From contig CANJME010000022.1 of assembly GCA_947475875.1 (NCBI GenBank), positions 1-39,899 of the forward strand: a stretch of 39,899 bases of DNA. The letters run 5' to 3'. Positions 25,086 to 33,730 of the stretch are shown here, piece after piece (position 1 is the first letter of the stretch; every line of letters starts with the position of its first letter). The notes under the pieces are model-generated. The model did not search any database, was not told the origin of the DNA, and worked only from the letters and a program-made list of their open reading frames with translations. Position numbers and translations under genes: made by a program. Source of the DNA: Caulobacteraceae bacterium. Lineage in GTDB: Bacteria; Pseudomonadota; Alphaproteobacteria; Caulobacterales; Caulobacteraceae.

Positions 25086-26078
25086 CTACCCCTCGTCGGC
25101 GGCGCTTTCGGCCTTGGCTCTGCGGCGCTTGGGTTTGGCGGCTTCCTCGCCCTCCGAGGCGGCGGGCGAAGGCGCTGGGACCTGCGGGCGGACTCTCAGG
25201 AAGGCCGGGGCGTGGCTTTCGTCGCCCTCGCTGGAGCGCAGGCGCGGGGCTTTTTCGGCCGGCTTTTCAGGTTCGGCGCGTGGCAGGGGGGTGGCCTGCG
25301 GTTCGACGACGGCGAGCGGATCGCGCGCCTCTTCGCGGGGGCCGCGGTCGTCGCGGTTACGGAAACGGTCTCGGTTCCGCTCTTCGCGCGGGCGATCATC
25401 CCGGGGACGATCGTCGCGTGGGCGGTCGTCACGAGGGCGATCGTCCCTCGGACGGTCATCTCTTGGTCGATCATCCCTCGGCCGGTCGTCGCGGGGCCGG
25501 TCATCACGTGGGCGGTCGTCTCTGGGACGGTCGTCGCGATTGCGGTTGTTGTTGTCGTAGCGGGGCCGATCACCACCGCCGCCGTTGTTGCGGTCGCCCT
25601 GATAGCGGTCGTTGTTGTTGTAGCGATCCTGCCGCTGGCCGCCATTCTCCTGGCCACCGCCTTCGCCCTGGTTCTGGGGCTGGCCCTGAGGCTGAGCCTC
25701 GGGTTGTTCCACCTCGGCATAGGCCTGGGCGCCGCTCTCGTCTTCGAAGTCGATGTCGTAGCCAGAGGCGAAGGTGTCTCGGCCGACGATGTCGGCGACG
25801 GCGCGGTTCGGCTGGGTTGCGCGGATCAGGCGGAAATAGTGTTCGGCGTGCTGCAGATAGTTCTCGGCCAGAACCCGGTCGCCGCCACCGGCCGCATCCC
25901 GCGCCAATTGCTGATATTTGTCAAAGACATGCTGGGCGTTGCCGCGCACCTTGATCCCCTCGGGACCATTGGAATCGAACGCGCGGTTGGCATTGTGCTG
26001 CTGGGGCTTGTTGCCGCCGCCCCCGCCACCGCCGCGATTGCGACCGCGCTGCCGTTTCATACCCTTGAAGTCTCTCAT
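25086..26078 (-). CDS. DUF4167 family protein with RDDRP pentapeptide repeats
   Basis: About 330 residues from the ATG at 26078 (ATG at 26060 is a close alternative with AAGGG upstream). The conserved N-terminal DUF4167 domain (about 1-90) has the basic Gly-rich opening KRQRGRNRGGGGGGG, then RAFDSNGPEGIKVRGNAQHV and LAENYLQHAEHYFRLI. The rest is low complexity: a Gln/Glu/Pro stretch, an Asn/Gly/Arg/Asp stretch, ten RDDRP repeats, and an Arg/Glu-rich tail. The charged RG- and RD-rich composition suggests nucleic acid binding or condensate-like behaviour, which is inference; no function of the family is established to my knowledge. prmC and prfA lie upstream on the same strand. Confidence 0.9.
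   Translation of the reverse strand: MRDFKGMKRQRGRNRGGGGGGGNKPQQHNANRAFDSNGPEGIKVRGNAQHVFDKYQQLARDAAGGGDRVLAENYLQHAEHYFRLIRATQPNRAVADIVGRDTFASGYDIDFEDESGAQAYAEVEQPEAQPQGQPQNQGEGGGQENGGQRQDRYNNNDRYQGDRNNGGGGDRPRYDNNNRNRDDRPRDDRPRDDRPRDDRPRDDRPRDDRPRDDRPRDDRPRDDRPRDDRPREERNRDRFRNRDDRGPREEARDPLAVVEPQATPLPRAEPEKPAEKAPRLRSSEGDESHAPAFLRVRPQVPAPSPAASEGEEAAKPKRRRAKAESAADEG
25390..25539. repeat. Ten tandem 15-bp repeats inside the DUF4167 gene
   Basis: Ten contiguous 15-bp units (plus-strand form GG-C-G-T-C-TC rich, e.g. GGGCGGTCGTCACGA) encode exactly ten RDDRP pentapeptides on the minus strand. Units differ mostly at silent third positions, so the protein repeat is more uniform than the DNA. This points to selection on the peptide rather than a very recent duplication. 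Confidence 0.95.
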
Positions 26079-26308
26079 ATGCGTCCGTGGTCCTGGGCCC
26101 TTCGGATGCGGGCCGGCCTTTGGTTTTCTGGATTTTTTTAAATCGTTGCCGAAAATTCGGGGGCCGATTCGATAGTCCTCAAAAACGAAGTGATTCCTCG
26201 TCTTCCGCCAGGTTTTGACGCCTTGTCTGGCGTCCCGCAGCGCCATCCGTTCCGTCGGATGGTCCGTCGCGATTTGGTCGAGACCCATCCGGTCTAGCCA
26301 ATACCGGT
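26079..26308. other. 230-bp gap without a gene; hairpin and GATTC sites
   Basis: Between the DUF4167 start and the prmC stop. It holds a perfect hairpin CCATCCG-N6-CGGATGG (26243-26262), a short direct repeat of GGTCTAG near 26292 and 26308, an A/T run TTTTTTAAA near 26136, and at least two GATTC (GANTC-type) sites. The upstream in-frame extension of DUF4167 through this gap looks like non-coding sequence. The promoter of DUF4167 probably lies here. Confidence 0.5.
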
Positions 26309-27169
26309 CTAGATTCCAAGGGCTTTCTTGAAGCCTGTAACAACGCGGTCCCTGGCTGAAAGGTCCTGGATGGTCGTGACCCCGTCGGCGCCGGCCTCGC
26401 GGAACAGGGCCTCGACCGCTTGCTTCTGGTCAAACCCGATCTCGACGAAGAACGGCGCGCCGGCTTTGAGCACCCGCAGAATCTCGGGGGCGAGCGTCCG
26501 GTAAGCGTCAAGCCCATCAGGTCCGCCGTCCAGCGCCAGGCGCGGATCGTGCTCGCGCACCTCCGGATCGAGGCCTTCGATCACCGCGGTCGGGATATAG
26601 GGCGGGTTGGACACCACCACGTCGAACGAGGCGTCCGCGAGCCCCGTCGTCCAGTCGCCGCGCAAGAGGGCGATGCGTCCGTCGAGACCAAGGTTGGCGG
26701 CGTTCTCCCGCGCATTGGCCAGCGCTTCCTCGGAGACATCGACGCCCAGCCCCTTGGCGGCCGGCCGCTCGGCCACAATGGCCAGCAGGATCGCGCCCGA
26801 ACCGACGCCCAGGTCCAGCACATTGAACGCCATGCCCTCGGGGAAGGCCGCCAGCACCTGTTCTACGATCACCTCGCTCTCGGGCCGGGGCGACAGCACG
26901 TGGGGGCCAACGCCGACCATGATTTTCCAGAACCCCTTGCGGCCGAGGATGCGGCTCACCGGCTCGCGCCGGGCGCGGCGTTCGACATAGCCGTCTAGGG
27001 TGGCTTGCTGTTCGGCGGAAACCTCGCGGTGCGGATCGGTGACGATATCAAGCCGGGTGACGCCGCAGGCAGCCTCGACCAGCAGCCTGGCGTCGATAAC
27101 CGGCGAGTCGACCTCAGCGGCGGTCAGTGTGTCCCGCGCGGCGGTCCAGGCTTTGACGAGGGTGGTCAT
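26309..27169 (-). CDS. prmC: Peptide chain release factor N5-glutamine methyltransferase PrmC (HemK)
   Basis: A 286-residue class I methyltransferase. The N-terminal helical domain binds release factors. The SAM-binding motif I is VLDLGVGSGAILLAI, and the diagnostic substrate-binding motif is VVSNPPYIP. PrmC methylates the Gln of the GGQ loop in RF1 and RF2 and so speeds peptide release. I prefer ATG at 27169 with GGGTGG upstream; a GTG 9 bp earlier is possible. Its substrate RF1 (prfA) lies 0.9 kb upstream on the same strand with one DUF4197 gene between, a usual alphaproteobacterial arrangement. Confidence 0.97.
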   Translation of the reverse strand: MTTLVKAWTAARDTLTAAEVDSPVIDARLLVEAACGVTRLDIVTDPHREVSAEQQATLDGYVERRARREPVSRILGRKGFWKIMVGVGPHVLSPRPESEVIVEQVLAAFPEGMAFNVLDLGVGSGAILLAIVAERPAAKGLGVDVSEEALANARENAANLGLDGRIALLRGDWTTGLADASFDVVVSNPPYIPTAVIEGLDPEVREHDPRLALDGGPDGLDAYRTLAPEILRVLKAGAPFFVEIGFDQKQAVEALFREAGADGVTTIQDLSARDRVVTGFKKALGI

Positions 27170-27223
27170 GATCGCCACCCTTTGACCAATACCGGCCCTG
27201 GCTACAAGCGTGAGAGTAGCGGC

Positions 27224-27940
27224 TTAGAGCCCGCCGAAGGTGCGCTTCAGGATATCGGTGGTGCGTTTGGCCGGATTGGTGCGGATCGCGCGTTCCTCTT
27301 CACCAACGTAGAAGAACAGGCCATCAAGCGCCTTGCCGACGGCGAAGTCGGTCAGGGTGGCGCTGGGGCTCTGGCCCATGGAGCCCCCCAGCTTGTTGCT
27401 GGTCACTACCCGATCCAGCGATTGCATGGCGCCGGTGGAGTTCAGGGCGTCAGCCATCGGCGGACGAAACAGGGTGGTCAGTTTCGGCGTGGTCTTCTCT
27501 TTCAGATAGTTGGTGCCGGCCGTATCGCCACCGCGCAGCAGGCCGACCACGTCCTCGACGGTCATGGCGCGGATGGCGCCAACGAACATATCGCGGGCCT
27601 GGGGCGCGGCGGTTTCGGCCGCGCCGTTGACCTTGTGCTGCAGATCATCGAGCGGGCCGGAAAGCCCAATGCGTTTCAGCGTACGCTGGGTTGAGCCCAG
27701 CACGCCCGGCAACGGGATCTTGATCTTGTCGTCCCGCCAATAGCCATCGACCTTGCCGACCCGAAGCACGGCATTGACCGCGCCGGTGCTCAGCGCTTCG
27801 CGAAGGCCGCCTTCGGCCTGAGTCTTGCTGAGGCCGCCGGGCAGGCCCTGGGTCAGTACCTGACCGATTTTTTGTCCATAGGCTTGCGTCACCGTCATCC
27901 CGCTTGCAGCGGCAATCAGCAGAAACAGGCGGCGGTCCAT
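27224..27940 (-). CDS. DUF4197 exported protein
   Basis: A 238-residue protein with a signal peptide from MDRRLFLLIAAASGMTVTQA (cleavage near AYG-Q). The mature part has the typical DUF4197 features: LSKTQAEGGLREALSTGAVN, the pattern Y..D..I.IPLPGVL, and a C-terminal FFYVGEEERAIRTNPAKRTT. The family is periplasmic and of unknown function. The ATG at 27940 has AGAGGAG 8 nt upstream, better than the in-frame start eight codons earlier. It lies between prfA and prmC and is presumably cotranscribed with them. Confidence 0.92.
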   Translation of the reverse strand: MDRRLFLLIAAASGMTVTQAYGQKIGQVLTQGLPGGLSKTQAEGGLREALSTGAVNAVLRVGKVDGYWRDDKIKIPLPGVLGSTQRTLKRIGLSGPLDDLQHKVNGAAETAAPQARDMFVGAIRAMTVEDVVGLLRGGDTAGTNYLKEKTTPKLTTLFRPPMADALNSTGAMQSLDRVVTSNKLGGSMGQSPSATLTDFAVGKALDGLFFYVGEEERAIRTNPAKRTTDILKRTFGGL

Positions 27941-28011
27941 GGCAGGGGCTCCTCTTGCCGCCAAGCCTAGATGAATTGCCGTGGATGAACAGGGGCTGAC
28001 GGTTGCGCTCT

Positions 28012-29088
28012 CTACCCCAGCTCATCCTCCAGCGTCGCCAGCCTCGCCGCCTGATCCTCGGCGATCAGGGGGTTGATGACGTCGTCCAGCGCCTCGCCCT
28101 CCATGATCTTGGGCAGGTTGTAGAGGGTCAGGTTGATGCGGTGGTCGCTGACCCGCCCTTGCGGATAGTTGTAGGTGCGGATGCGCTCGGAGCGGTCACC
28201 CGACCCCACCTGGCTCTTGCGGGCGTCTGAGCGGGCCTCGTCCTGGGCCCGCTTCTGGGTGTCGTAGAGCTTGGCTTTCAGGTTCGCCATGGCCTTGCGG
28301 CGGTTCTCGTGCTGGCTCTTTTCCGAGCTGGTGACCACGATGCCGCTGGGCAGGTGGGTGATTCGCACGGCTGAGTCCGTCTTATTGACGTGCTGGCCGC
28401 CGGCCCCGGAAGAGCGGTAGGTGTCGATGCGCAGGTCGCCGTCGTTTATTACGATATCGACGTCCTCGACCACCGGCAGGATGGCGACGGTCGCCGCCGA
28501 GGTGTGGATGCGCCCTTGCGCCTCGGTGTCGGGCACGCGCTGGACGCGGTGGACGCCGCTCTCGAATTTCAGCCGGCCGAACACCCCGTCGCCGGTGATG
28601 GTGGCGATGACTTCCTTGTAGCCGCCCATGTCGCCTTCCGAGACGCTGTCGACCTCGACCCGCCAGCCGCGCGTCGTGGCATAGCGGCTGTACATGCGGA
28701 AAAGGTCGCCGGCGAAGAGGGCCGCTTCGTCACCGCCGGTGCCGGCGCGCACCTCGAGGATCGCCGAGGCGTTCTCGTCGGCGTCGCGCGGGGCGAGCAG
28801 CAAGGCGACCTCGCGCTCGATGTCGGGCATCCGCTCTTTCAGGGCGTGGTATTCGTCGTTGGCCATGGCGGCCATTTCGGCGTCGCCCCCTTCAGCCATT
28901 TCCTTGAGGTCGGCAAGTTCGGCCTTGGCTTTTTCGAGCGCCATCACCGCATCGACCACCGGCTTGATCTCGGCGTGTTCCTTGGAAAGCTTGACGATCT
29001 CGCTTCCGTCCGAGGCAGCGCCCATCCGCGCTTCCACCTGGCGGAAGCGGTCGAGAACCTGATCTAATCTGGCCTGGGGCAGCTGCAT
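28012..29088 (-). CDS. prfA: Peptide chain release factor 1
   Basis: A 358-residue class I release factor of normal RF1 length. Its catalytic GGQ loop is [20 protein letters not shown]. The upstream segment [20 protein letters not shown] and the domain-2 codon-recognition region precede it, and [20 protein letters not shown] is the conserved region after it. RF1 reads UAA and UAG; the PrmC target Gln is in GGQ. The start [15 protein letters not shown] at 29088 is typical for alphaproteobacteria. Confidence 0.98.
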   Translation of the reverse strand: MQLPQARLDQVLDRFRQVEARMGAASDGSEIVKLSKEHAEIKPVVDAVMALEKAKAELADLKEMAEGGDAEMAAMANDEYHALKERMPDIEREVALLLAPRDADENASAILEVRAGTGGDEAALFAGDLFRMYSRYATTRGWRVEVDSVSEGDMGGYKEVIATITGDGVFGRLKFESGVHRVQRVPDTEAQGRIHTSAATVAILPVVEDVDIVINDGDLRIDTYRSSGAGGQHVNKTDSAVRITHLPSGIVVTSSEKSQHENRRKAMANLKAKLYDTQKRAQDEARSDARKSQVGSGDRSERIRTYNYPQGRVSDHRINLTLYNLPKIMEGEALDDVINPLIAEDQAARLATLEDELG

Positions 29089-29139
29089 GGCGTGCGGGTC
29101 TACCCGTGCCCGCGCCGAATGCCAATCAGTGGCTGAAAG

Positions 29140-29439
29140 CTAGACCCTCGTCCCCTTCATGGGGAAGGAGCCGAAGCCCTGGGTCTTCACCTTGCCGGAG
29201 ATGGTGTCGCCCTCAACTGTGCCCTCGACCTCGATGTTGATCGGGAAAGGCTCGGTGATCTGGGCTTCGAACGAGAAGGCATCGCCGTCCGACTTGCCGT
29301 TCTTGACCTCGGTCGAGCCCATGGCCCCGGCCAGGGTTCCGGAAAGCCCGCCGCCGTCCGCTTTCAACGCCATCTTGATGCTCTGCGCCCCCATGGGAGA
29401 ATTCACGGTGACGTCCCAGTTGCCGTCTACGCTGGCCAT
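29140..29439 (-). CDS. Small beta-rich conserved protein of unknown function
   Basis: A 99-residue protein without signal peptide. It has alternating strand-like segments (GNWDVTVNSPMGAQSIKMAL, then EGTVEGDTISGKVKTQGFG) with Gly turns, like a small antiparallel beta barrel or sheet. Similar short proteins occur in alphaproteobacteria as hypothetical proteins. It lies upstream of prfA on the same strand; the start ATG at 29439 has GAGGAAACC upstream. Confidence 0.75.
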   Translation of the reverse strand: MASVDGNWDVTVNSPMGAQSIKMALKADGGGLSGTLAGAMGSTEVKNGKSDGDAFSFEAQITEPFPINIEVEGTVEGDTISGKVKTQGFGSFPMKGTRV

Positions 29440-29516
29440 GGTGGTTTCCTCGCGGGTGAGTTGGAATCGACGCGCAGCTAATCAGTGTGACAAAGGCAGC
29501 GCAAGCGCCCCGGATT

Positions 29517-30332
29517 TCAGCGCGGCGGGGCCGGGATCGCTATGGGAGGCGGCGGCGGAAGGCCCGGCGCCGCCGTGATCGCCGTGCGGCCGACCCCTCC
29601 CCCGGCATTGAGCACGAAGGTTCCGCTGGCGCCGACCGGAATGGGCGGCGCGTCCACGGTCCGCACCGGACCAGCAGGGAGGAAGCCGTCGAAGTCCGGG
29701 GTCGTCGAAACCTGCCGGTTGCCGTTCGCAGCGGTGATGGCGACGCCGTAGCGGTCGCCGATGCGGACGAAGGTCGCCGTACTGATGTCCATATTCGCCG
29801 AGAAGCGGCCTCCCGCCTGCAAGGCGGCGGCGACATCCTCGGCCGAGCCGCCCATCGTCAGGACCTGTTTGACATTGCCGGCAGTGATCGCCGCCTGAAG
29901 GACCGGCGAACGCGTGCCCGGCGCGCCCCGGCCACTGCCACTGACCAACGAGTTCGAGGCCGAAACCGTCGCCGGGGCCGCGCCTGCCGGTGTGGGAGCC
30001 GTGGCGACCTGACTGCGGCCGGAAAGGAGGATGGTGCGGTTGTCGGCCCCCTTGGTCAGGGTGACGGAGACCTGGCTGACGGCGCTGACCTTCCAGCCGT
30101 CGCGGTATTCCTCACCGATGCCGACGGTGCGGGTCGAGACCACATCATGATCGGTCTCGTTGATCAGAAGACGGGCCTCATGCCCCGATCCCAGGACCGC
30201 GCTGACGTCCGTGGAAAGCGCTGAGAGCGCCGGCGGCAAGGGCGCGGCCCCCCTCGCCGGCTGCGCCAGGCTTGCCCCGGCCACGGTCAAACCCAGGGCC
30301 AGAACCAGTCCGCCGATCACGTGTCGAGCCAT
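29517..30332 (-). CDS. Exported Gly/Ala-rich protein with EYRDGW domain (paralog 1)
   Basis: A 271-residue protein from ATG 30332 (GGGGAAGAAACC upstream). A signal peptide (VIGGLVLALGLTVAGASLAQ) precedes a conserved domain: VSAVL, RLLINETDHDV, IGEEYRDGWKVSAVSQVSVT, then KG...RTILL. A less conserved middle and a C-terminal part with several strand-like segments and a Pro-rich end (PPPPIAIPAPPR) follow. The same domain is in the next gene upstream on this strand (30400-31431). The strand pattern recalls the homology-region domain of GspC or PilP pilot/bridge proteins; that comparison is an inference and no family was recognised with confidence. Confidence 0.75.
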   Translation of the reverse strand: MARHVIGGLVLALGLTVAGASLAQPARGAAPLPPALSALSTDVSAVLGSGHEARLLINETDHDVVSTRTVGIGEEYRDGWKVSAVSQVSVTLTKGADNRTILLSGRSQVATAPTPAGAAPATVSASNSLVSGSGRGAPGTRSPVLQAAITAGNVKQVLTMGGSAEDVAAALQAGGRFSANMDISTATFVRIGDRYGVAITAANGNRQVSTTPDFDGFLPAGPVRTVDAPPIPVGASGTFVLNAGGGVGRTAITAAPGLPPPPPIAIPAPPR

Positions 30333-30399
30333 GGTTTCTTCCCCGGTGACAGCCGTCATCGACAGGTATGACACGCCCGCTTGCCGGCGCAAGTGTGAC

Positions 30400-31431
30400 C
30401 TATGGCGCTGGCGCCGGCAGTCCGCCGTTCGGGCCAAGCCGGAGTAAGACGGACCCGGGCGCGCCGGCTCCGCCCCCACCAAGTACGCCCTGGAACTGGG
30501 CGACCAGGTCGCCGATGTTGCCGCTTTGCAGGGCGCTCAGGGCTGCCGCCGCGCGCGGATCGTTCGCCAGCTCGGGCGGCAGGTTGGCCATGGCGCTCCG
30601 GATCTGCCCCTGCAGTTGCTGCATCTGCGCGGGGTTGATCGCCAATTGACCAAGTCCGATCGTTGGTATGCCGCCAGCGCCGGCTGGGAGCCCGTCACGC
30701 CCGGCGGCCGCACTGCCGCCGTTGCTGAAGCTGACCGCGCCGCCGCGACCCGGCAAGGCCTGTCCCGGCGTTCCGCCGCCAGCGCCGCCGGCGGCCGCAG
30801 AGGCCCCGATCGACCCCCGACCCGCGCCGGTGTTGAAGTTCAGGGCGATCTGCCTCTGCTCCTCGCCCTTCTTCATGGTGATCGAGGCGGGATTGACCGC
30901 CGTCAGACGCCAGCCATCGCGATACTCCTGGCCGATGGTGAGGTCGGTGGTGTCGCTAACGCCAAATGCGGTTTCGGTGATCAACAGCCTGGGCGCGGTC
31001 GTGATATCGAGCACAGCGCTGACCTTGCCGCCAAGGCCGTTCAAGGGGTCGCCATTCTTCTGCGCCGTCGCGGGAGACGAGGCGAGCGGTGATCCCGCAG
31101 ACTGATTGGCGTTGCTGGCCGGCGCCGCCGCCACCGGAATGGCGCCGCCACCTTGGAATCCGCCCGGTTGCCCGGCGAAGGCCCCCGCGTCGGCCTGCCC
31201 GGCTCCACGCCCGGCCCTGTTCTGCCCGCCGCCGCCCCGGCGCTGTTGAAGCCCGCCGTTTTGAGCGCCGGACTGGGCCTCCTGTCGCGCCTGCGCGCGC
31301 GCCTGGAGCTGGGCCTCAACCTGCGCCGGATCCAACCCCTGACGGACGAGCCGCTCAGGAACCTGCGCAAGCGCAAGAACCGGCGCCGCCAGGATCCCGG
31401 CCAGTCCGATCATGGTGGTCGATCGCTTCAT
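30400..31431 (-). CDS. Exported Gly/Ala/Gln-rich protein with EYRDGW domain (paralog 2)
   Basis: A 343-residue protein with a signal peptide (MIGLAGILAAPVLALAQ). A Gln/Ala/Arg/Gly-rich low-complexity region follows (about 30-110), then the shared domain: VSAVL, RLLITETAFGV, IGQEYRDGWRLTAVNPASIT, KG...RQIAL. A Gly-rich stretch with a helical segment (INPAQMQQLQGQIRSAMANL) ends in Gly/Pro/Ala. It is the paralog of the downstream gene and the two probably form an operon with a 67-bp gap. The function is unknown; a role in the cell envelope or a secretion apparatus is inferred only from export and the domain pattern. Confidence 0.75.
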   Translation of the reverse strand: MKRSTTMIGLAGILAAPVLALAQVPERLVRQGLDPAQVEAQLQARAQARQEAQSGAQNGGLQQRRGGGGQNRAGRGAGQADAGAFAGQPGGFQGGGAIPVAAAPASNANQSAGSPLASSPATAQKNGDPLNGLGGKVSAVLDITTAPRLLITETAFGVSDTTDLTIGQEYRDGWRLTAVNPASITMKKGEEQRQIALNFNTGAGRGSIGASAAAGGAGGGTPGQALPGRGGAVSFSNGGSAAAGRDGLPAGAGGIPTIGLGQLAINPAQMQQLQGQIRSAMANLPPELANDPRAAAALSALQSGNIGDLVAQFQGVLGGGGAGAPGSVLLRLGPNGGLPAPAP

Positions 31432-31525
31432 TCCGATTCCTGCACAGGGCCTTGAGGTGGCATTCTCTATCCAACTTTCGGCTTAACTATGACCAAGCAC
31501 CTCCGCGGCATTGGGGCGCAGACCC

Positions 31526-32650
31526 CTACTCCGCGGCCGGAGCCGCCGAGTTGAGTTCCGCCGCCTTGGCCTCGACCAGTTCGACGATGTGCTCGATCAT
31601 GCCTTCGTTGTCCTGCTTGTGGTCGGGTTTGCCGGTCACGTAGACCATGCCGGCGCCCTTGCCGCCGCCGGTAAAGCCGATGTCGGTCATCAGCGCTTCG
31701 CCCGGTCCGTTGACCACGCAGCCGATGATAGAAAGGCTCATGGGCGTGGAAATATGCGCCAGCCGCTCTTCCAGCGCCGCGACCGTCTCGATCACGTTGA
31801 ACCCCTGCCGGGCGCAGGACGGACAGGCGATGATATTGACCCCCCGGTGGCGCAGCCCAAGCGCCTTCAGCATATCGAAACCCGCCTTGACCTCTTCCAC
31901 CGGATCGGCGGCGAGGCTGACGCGAATGGTGTCGCCGATCCCGGCCCAGAGCAGTGTTCCCATGCCGATCGCGGACTTGATTGTGCCGGGCCGCGTCGGC
32001 CCCGCCTCGGTCACGCCCAGGTGCAAGGGGCAGTCGATCTGTTCTGAAAGCTGCTGATAGGCGGCCACGGTCATGAACAGGTCCGAGGCCTTCACGCTGA
32101 TTTTGAATTCGTGGAAATCGTTGTCCTGCAGGATGCGCGCGTGGTTGAGCGCGCTCTCGACCATGGCCTCCGGGCAGGGCTCGCCATAGCGTTCCAGCAA
32201 TTCGCGCTCCAGAGATCCGGCGTTGACGCCGATGCGCATGGAACAGCCGTGATCACGCGCCGCCTGGATGACCTCGCGCACACGGGCCGGCGAGCCGATA
32301 TTGCCGGGATTGATACGCAGGCAGGCCGCGCCGGCCTTGGCCGCTTCGACGCCGCGTTTGTAGTGAAAGTGGATGTCGGCGACGATGGGGACGTTCGAAG
32401 CTCGCACGATGGCCGGCAGGGCGGCGGTGGCGTCCTCATCCGGGCAGGAAACGCGTACGATATCGGCGCCCGCATCTTCCAGCGCGCGGACCTGGGCGAT
32501 GGTCGCCGCCGCATCGCCGGTGACCGTATTGGTCATCGACTGCACGGTGATCGGCGCATCGCCGCCGACCGCCACCTTGCCGACGTGGATCGTCCGGCAT
32601 TTGCGCCGCACGATGGTCCGCCAGGGACGATAGTGGTGGGGATCGGTCAT
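31526..32650 (-). CDS. ispG: 4-hydroxy-3-methylbut-2-enyl diphosphate synthase IspG (GcpE)
   Basis: A 374-residue protein. It catalyses the penultimate step of the MEP isoprenoid pathway, reducing methylerythritol cyclodiphosphate to HMBPP. Visible features are the conserved opening [30 protein letters not shown], and the iron-sulfur cluster ligands in [13 protein letters not shown] and the [10 protein letters not shown] motif. I used ATG 32650 because 26 upstream residues in frame are Arg/Pro-rich and lack conservation. A RodZ-like gene lies 46 bp upstream on the same strand. Confidence 0.97.
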   Translation of the reverse strand: MTDPHHYRPWRTIVRRKCRTIHVGKVAVGGDAPITVQSMTNTVTGDAAATIAQVRALEDAGADIVRVSCPDEDATAALPAIVRASNVPIVADIHFHYKRGVEAAKAGAACLRINPGNIGSPARVREVIQAARDHGCSMRIGVNAGSLERELLERYGEPCPEAMVESALNHARILQDNDFHEFKISVKASDLFMTVAAYQQLSEQIDCPLHLGVTEAGPTRPGTIKSAIGMGTLLWAGIGDTIRVSLAADPVEEVKAGFDMLKALGLRHRGVNIIACPSCARQGFNVIETVAALEERLAHISTPMSLSIIGCVVNGPGEALMTDIGFTGGGKGAGMVYVTGKPDHKQDNEGMIEHIVELVEAKAAELNSAAPAAE

Positions 32651-32696
32651 GGGTTCAAAGATAGGGCGTCTGGCTGCCGCACGCAAAGGCGGTGGA

Positions 32697-33671
32697 TTAA
32701 GGCGTAACCGCGGCCGCGGCCGGCGCACCCGTACTGGCTTTCGGAACGGCCGGCGCGGCAGGCGCGCCGCCGCCCAGAGCCGCCAGCGGCGTCAACGGGT
32801 TGATCAGTCCGCCCCTCAGGGTTCCGTCGACGAAATAGTCCACCGACGAGGGCATGGAGACATCGACTGACAGTCCGGCGGCCAGGGGCGCGCGATAGGC
32901 CTCGCCGTCCTTCAACAGCGCCGTGTCAACAACCTCGTCGCCCCGCCGGATCAGCAGCACCACATTGCCCTTGGCTTGAAAGGTCAGCCGCGAGAGGCCC
33001 GCCGGCGCGCCGAAAATCTGGCCGCGAGCGACGAATTGGCGGGGCGCGGGTGGCGCCGATTTCAGAATGGCGGCGGCGGCGGCGGCTTCCTGGGCGGCGA
33101 TCTCGGGATCGGCCTTTTCGAGCCCCGGCGTGACATAGGGTTTGGGTGGGGTAGCCTCCACCGGTGGCGGCAATGCCCCGCCCAGCAAAACCGGGCCGGT
33201 GATTGGCGGCGCCTCAACGGTGGATGTCACGGCGGTCGACTGCCTTGGCCCCCGATCGTTGAGCGCGCGCTGGACAATGTTCCAGACCAGGATTGCGGCC
33301 AGCACCGCCAGGCCTGCCGCGATCAGCATGCCGCGCCTGGGATCGGTGTCGTTGTCCACCCCGATCGGATTGGGCAACTCGTGCTGTTCCTCCGGCGCGT
33401 CCGCCCTGAACTTGGCGACCGCGCGTGACGGATCGACGCCCAGGGCTTCGGCATAGGCCCGGACATAGCCGATGGTGAATGGGCGCGAGGGCAAGTGCTC
33501 GACATCCATCGCCTCGATCGCCGCGAGGTACGCCGCGCGCACCTTGGTCAGGGCGACCACTTCATCCAGGGTGAGGCCTTGCGACTGACGCACGGCCTTG
33601 AGGCCCGCGCCGATGGTCACGCCCTCGTCAAAGGCCAGCTGTTCCGCCGTCAACGGTACGTCATCGGTCAC
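32697..33671 (-). CDS. RodZ-like protein with HTH and DUF4115 domains
   Basis: A 324-residue protein. The N-terminal cytoplasmic HTH (HTH_25) reads [20 protein letters not shown], then [19 protein letters not shown] and [16 protein letters not shown]. One transmembrane helix (about 113-133) follows, then a Pro/Ala-rich periplasmic linker and a C-terminal DUF4115 beta domain with [20 protein letters not shown]. RodZ links MreB to the wall elongation machinery; the standard placing next to ispG agrees. The C-terminal 30 residues are Ala/Pro-rich. The AT-rich promoter gap lies directly upstream. Confidence 0.88.
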   Translation of the reverse strand: MTDDVPLTAEQLAFDEGVTIGAGLKAVRQSQGLTLDEVVALTKVRAAYLAAIEAMDVEHLPSRPFTIGYVRAYAEALGVDPSRAVAKFRADAPEEQHELPNPIGVDNDTDPRRGMLIAAGLAVLAAILVWNIVQRALNDRGPRQSTAVTSTVEAPPITGPVLLGGALPPPVEATPPKPYVTPGLEKADPEIAAQEAAAAAAILKSAPPAPRQFVARGQIFGAPAGLSRLTFQAKGNVVLLIRRGDEVVDTALLKDGEAYRAPLAAGLSVDVSMPSSVDYFVDGTLRGGLINPLTPLAALGGGAPAAPAVPKASTGAPAAAAVTP

Positions 33672-33730
33672 GCAGAAAATCCAGAATCAGACACCAAACG
33701 ATGTCACGATTATTCTTTAAATTCAATATA
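33672..33730 (-). promoter_or_regulatory. AT-rich promoter gap upstream of the rodZ-like gene
   Basis: This 59-bp gap stands out as unusually A/T-rich (TTTAAATTCAATATATTA on the plus strand) for this GC-rich window, including TTGAAT-like hexamers on the minus strand and one GAATC (GANTC) site near the gene. It also immediately follows the ptsP stop. It is probably the promoter of the rodZ-like/ispG unit; no exact -35/-10 pair is claimed. Confidence 0.45.

Noticed and set aside
25029-26141. 370-codon plus-strand open frame opposite DUF4167 with Val/Ile-rich repeats
   Set aside because: The apparent hydrophobic repeats are the reverse reading of the RDDRP array; DUF4167 on the minus strand has a recognised family domain.
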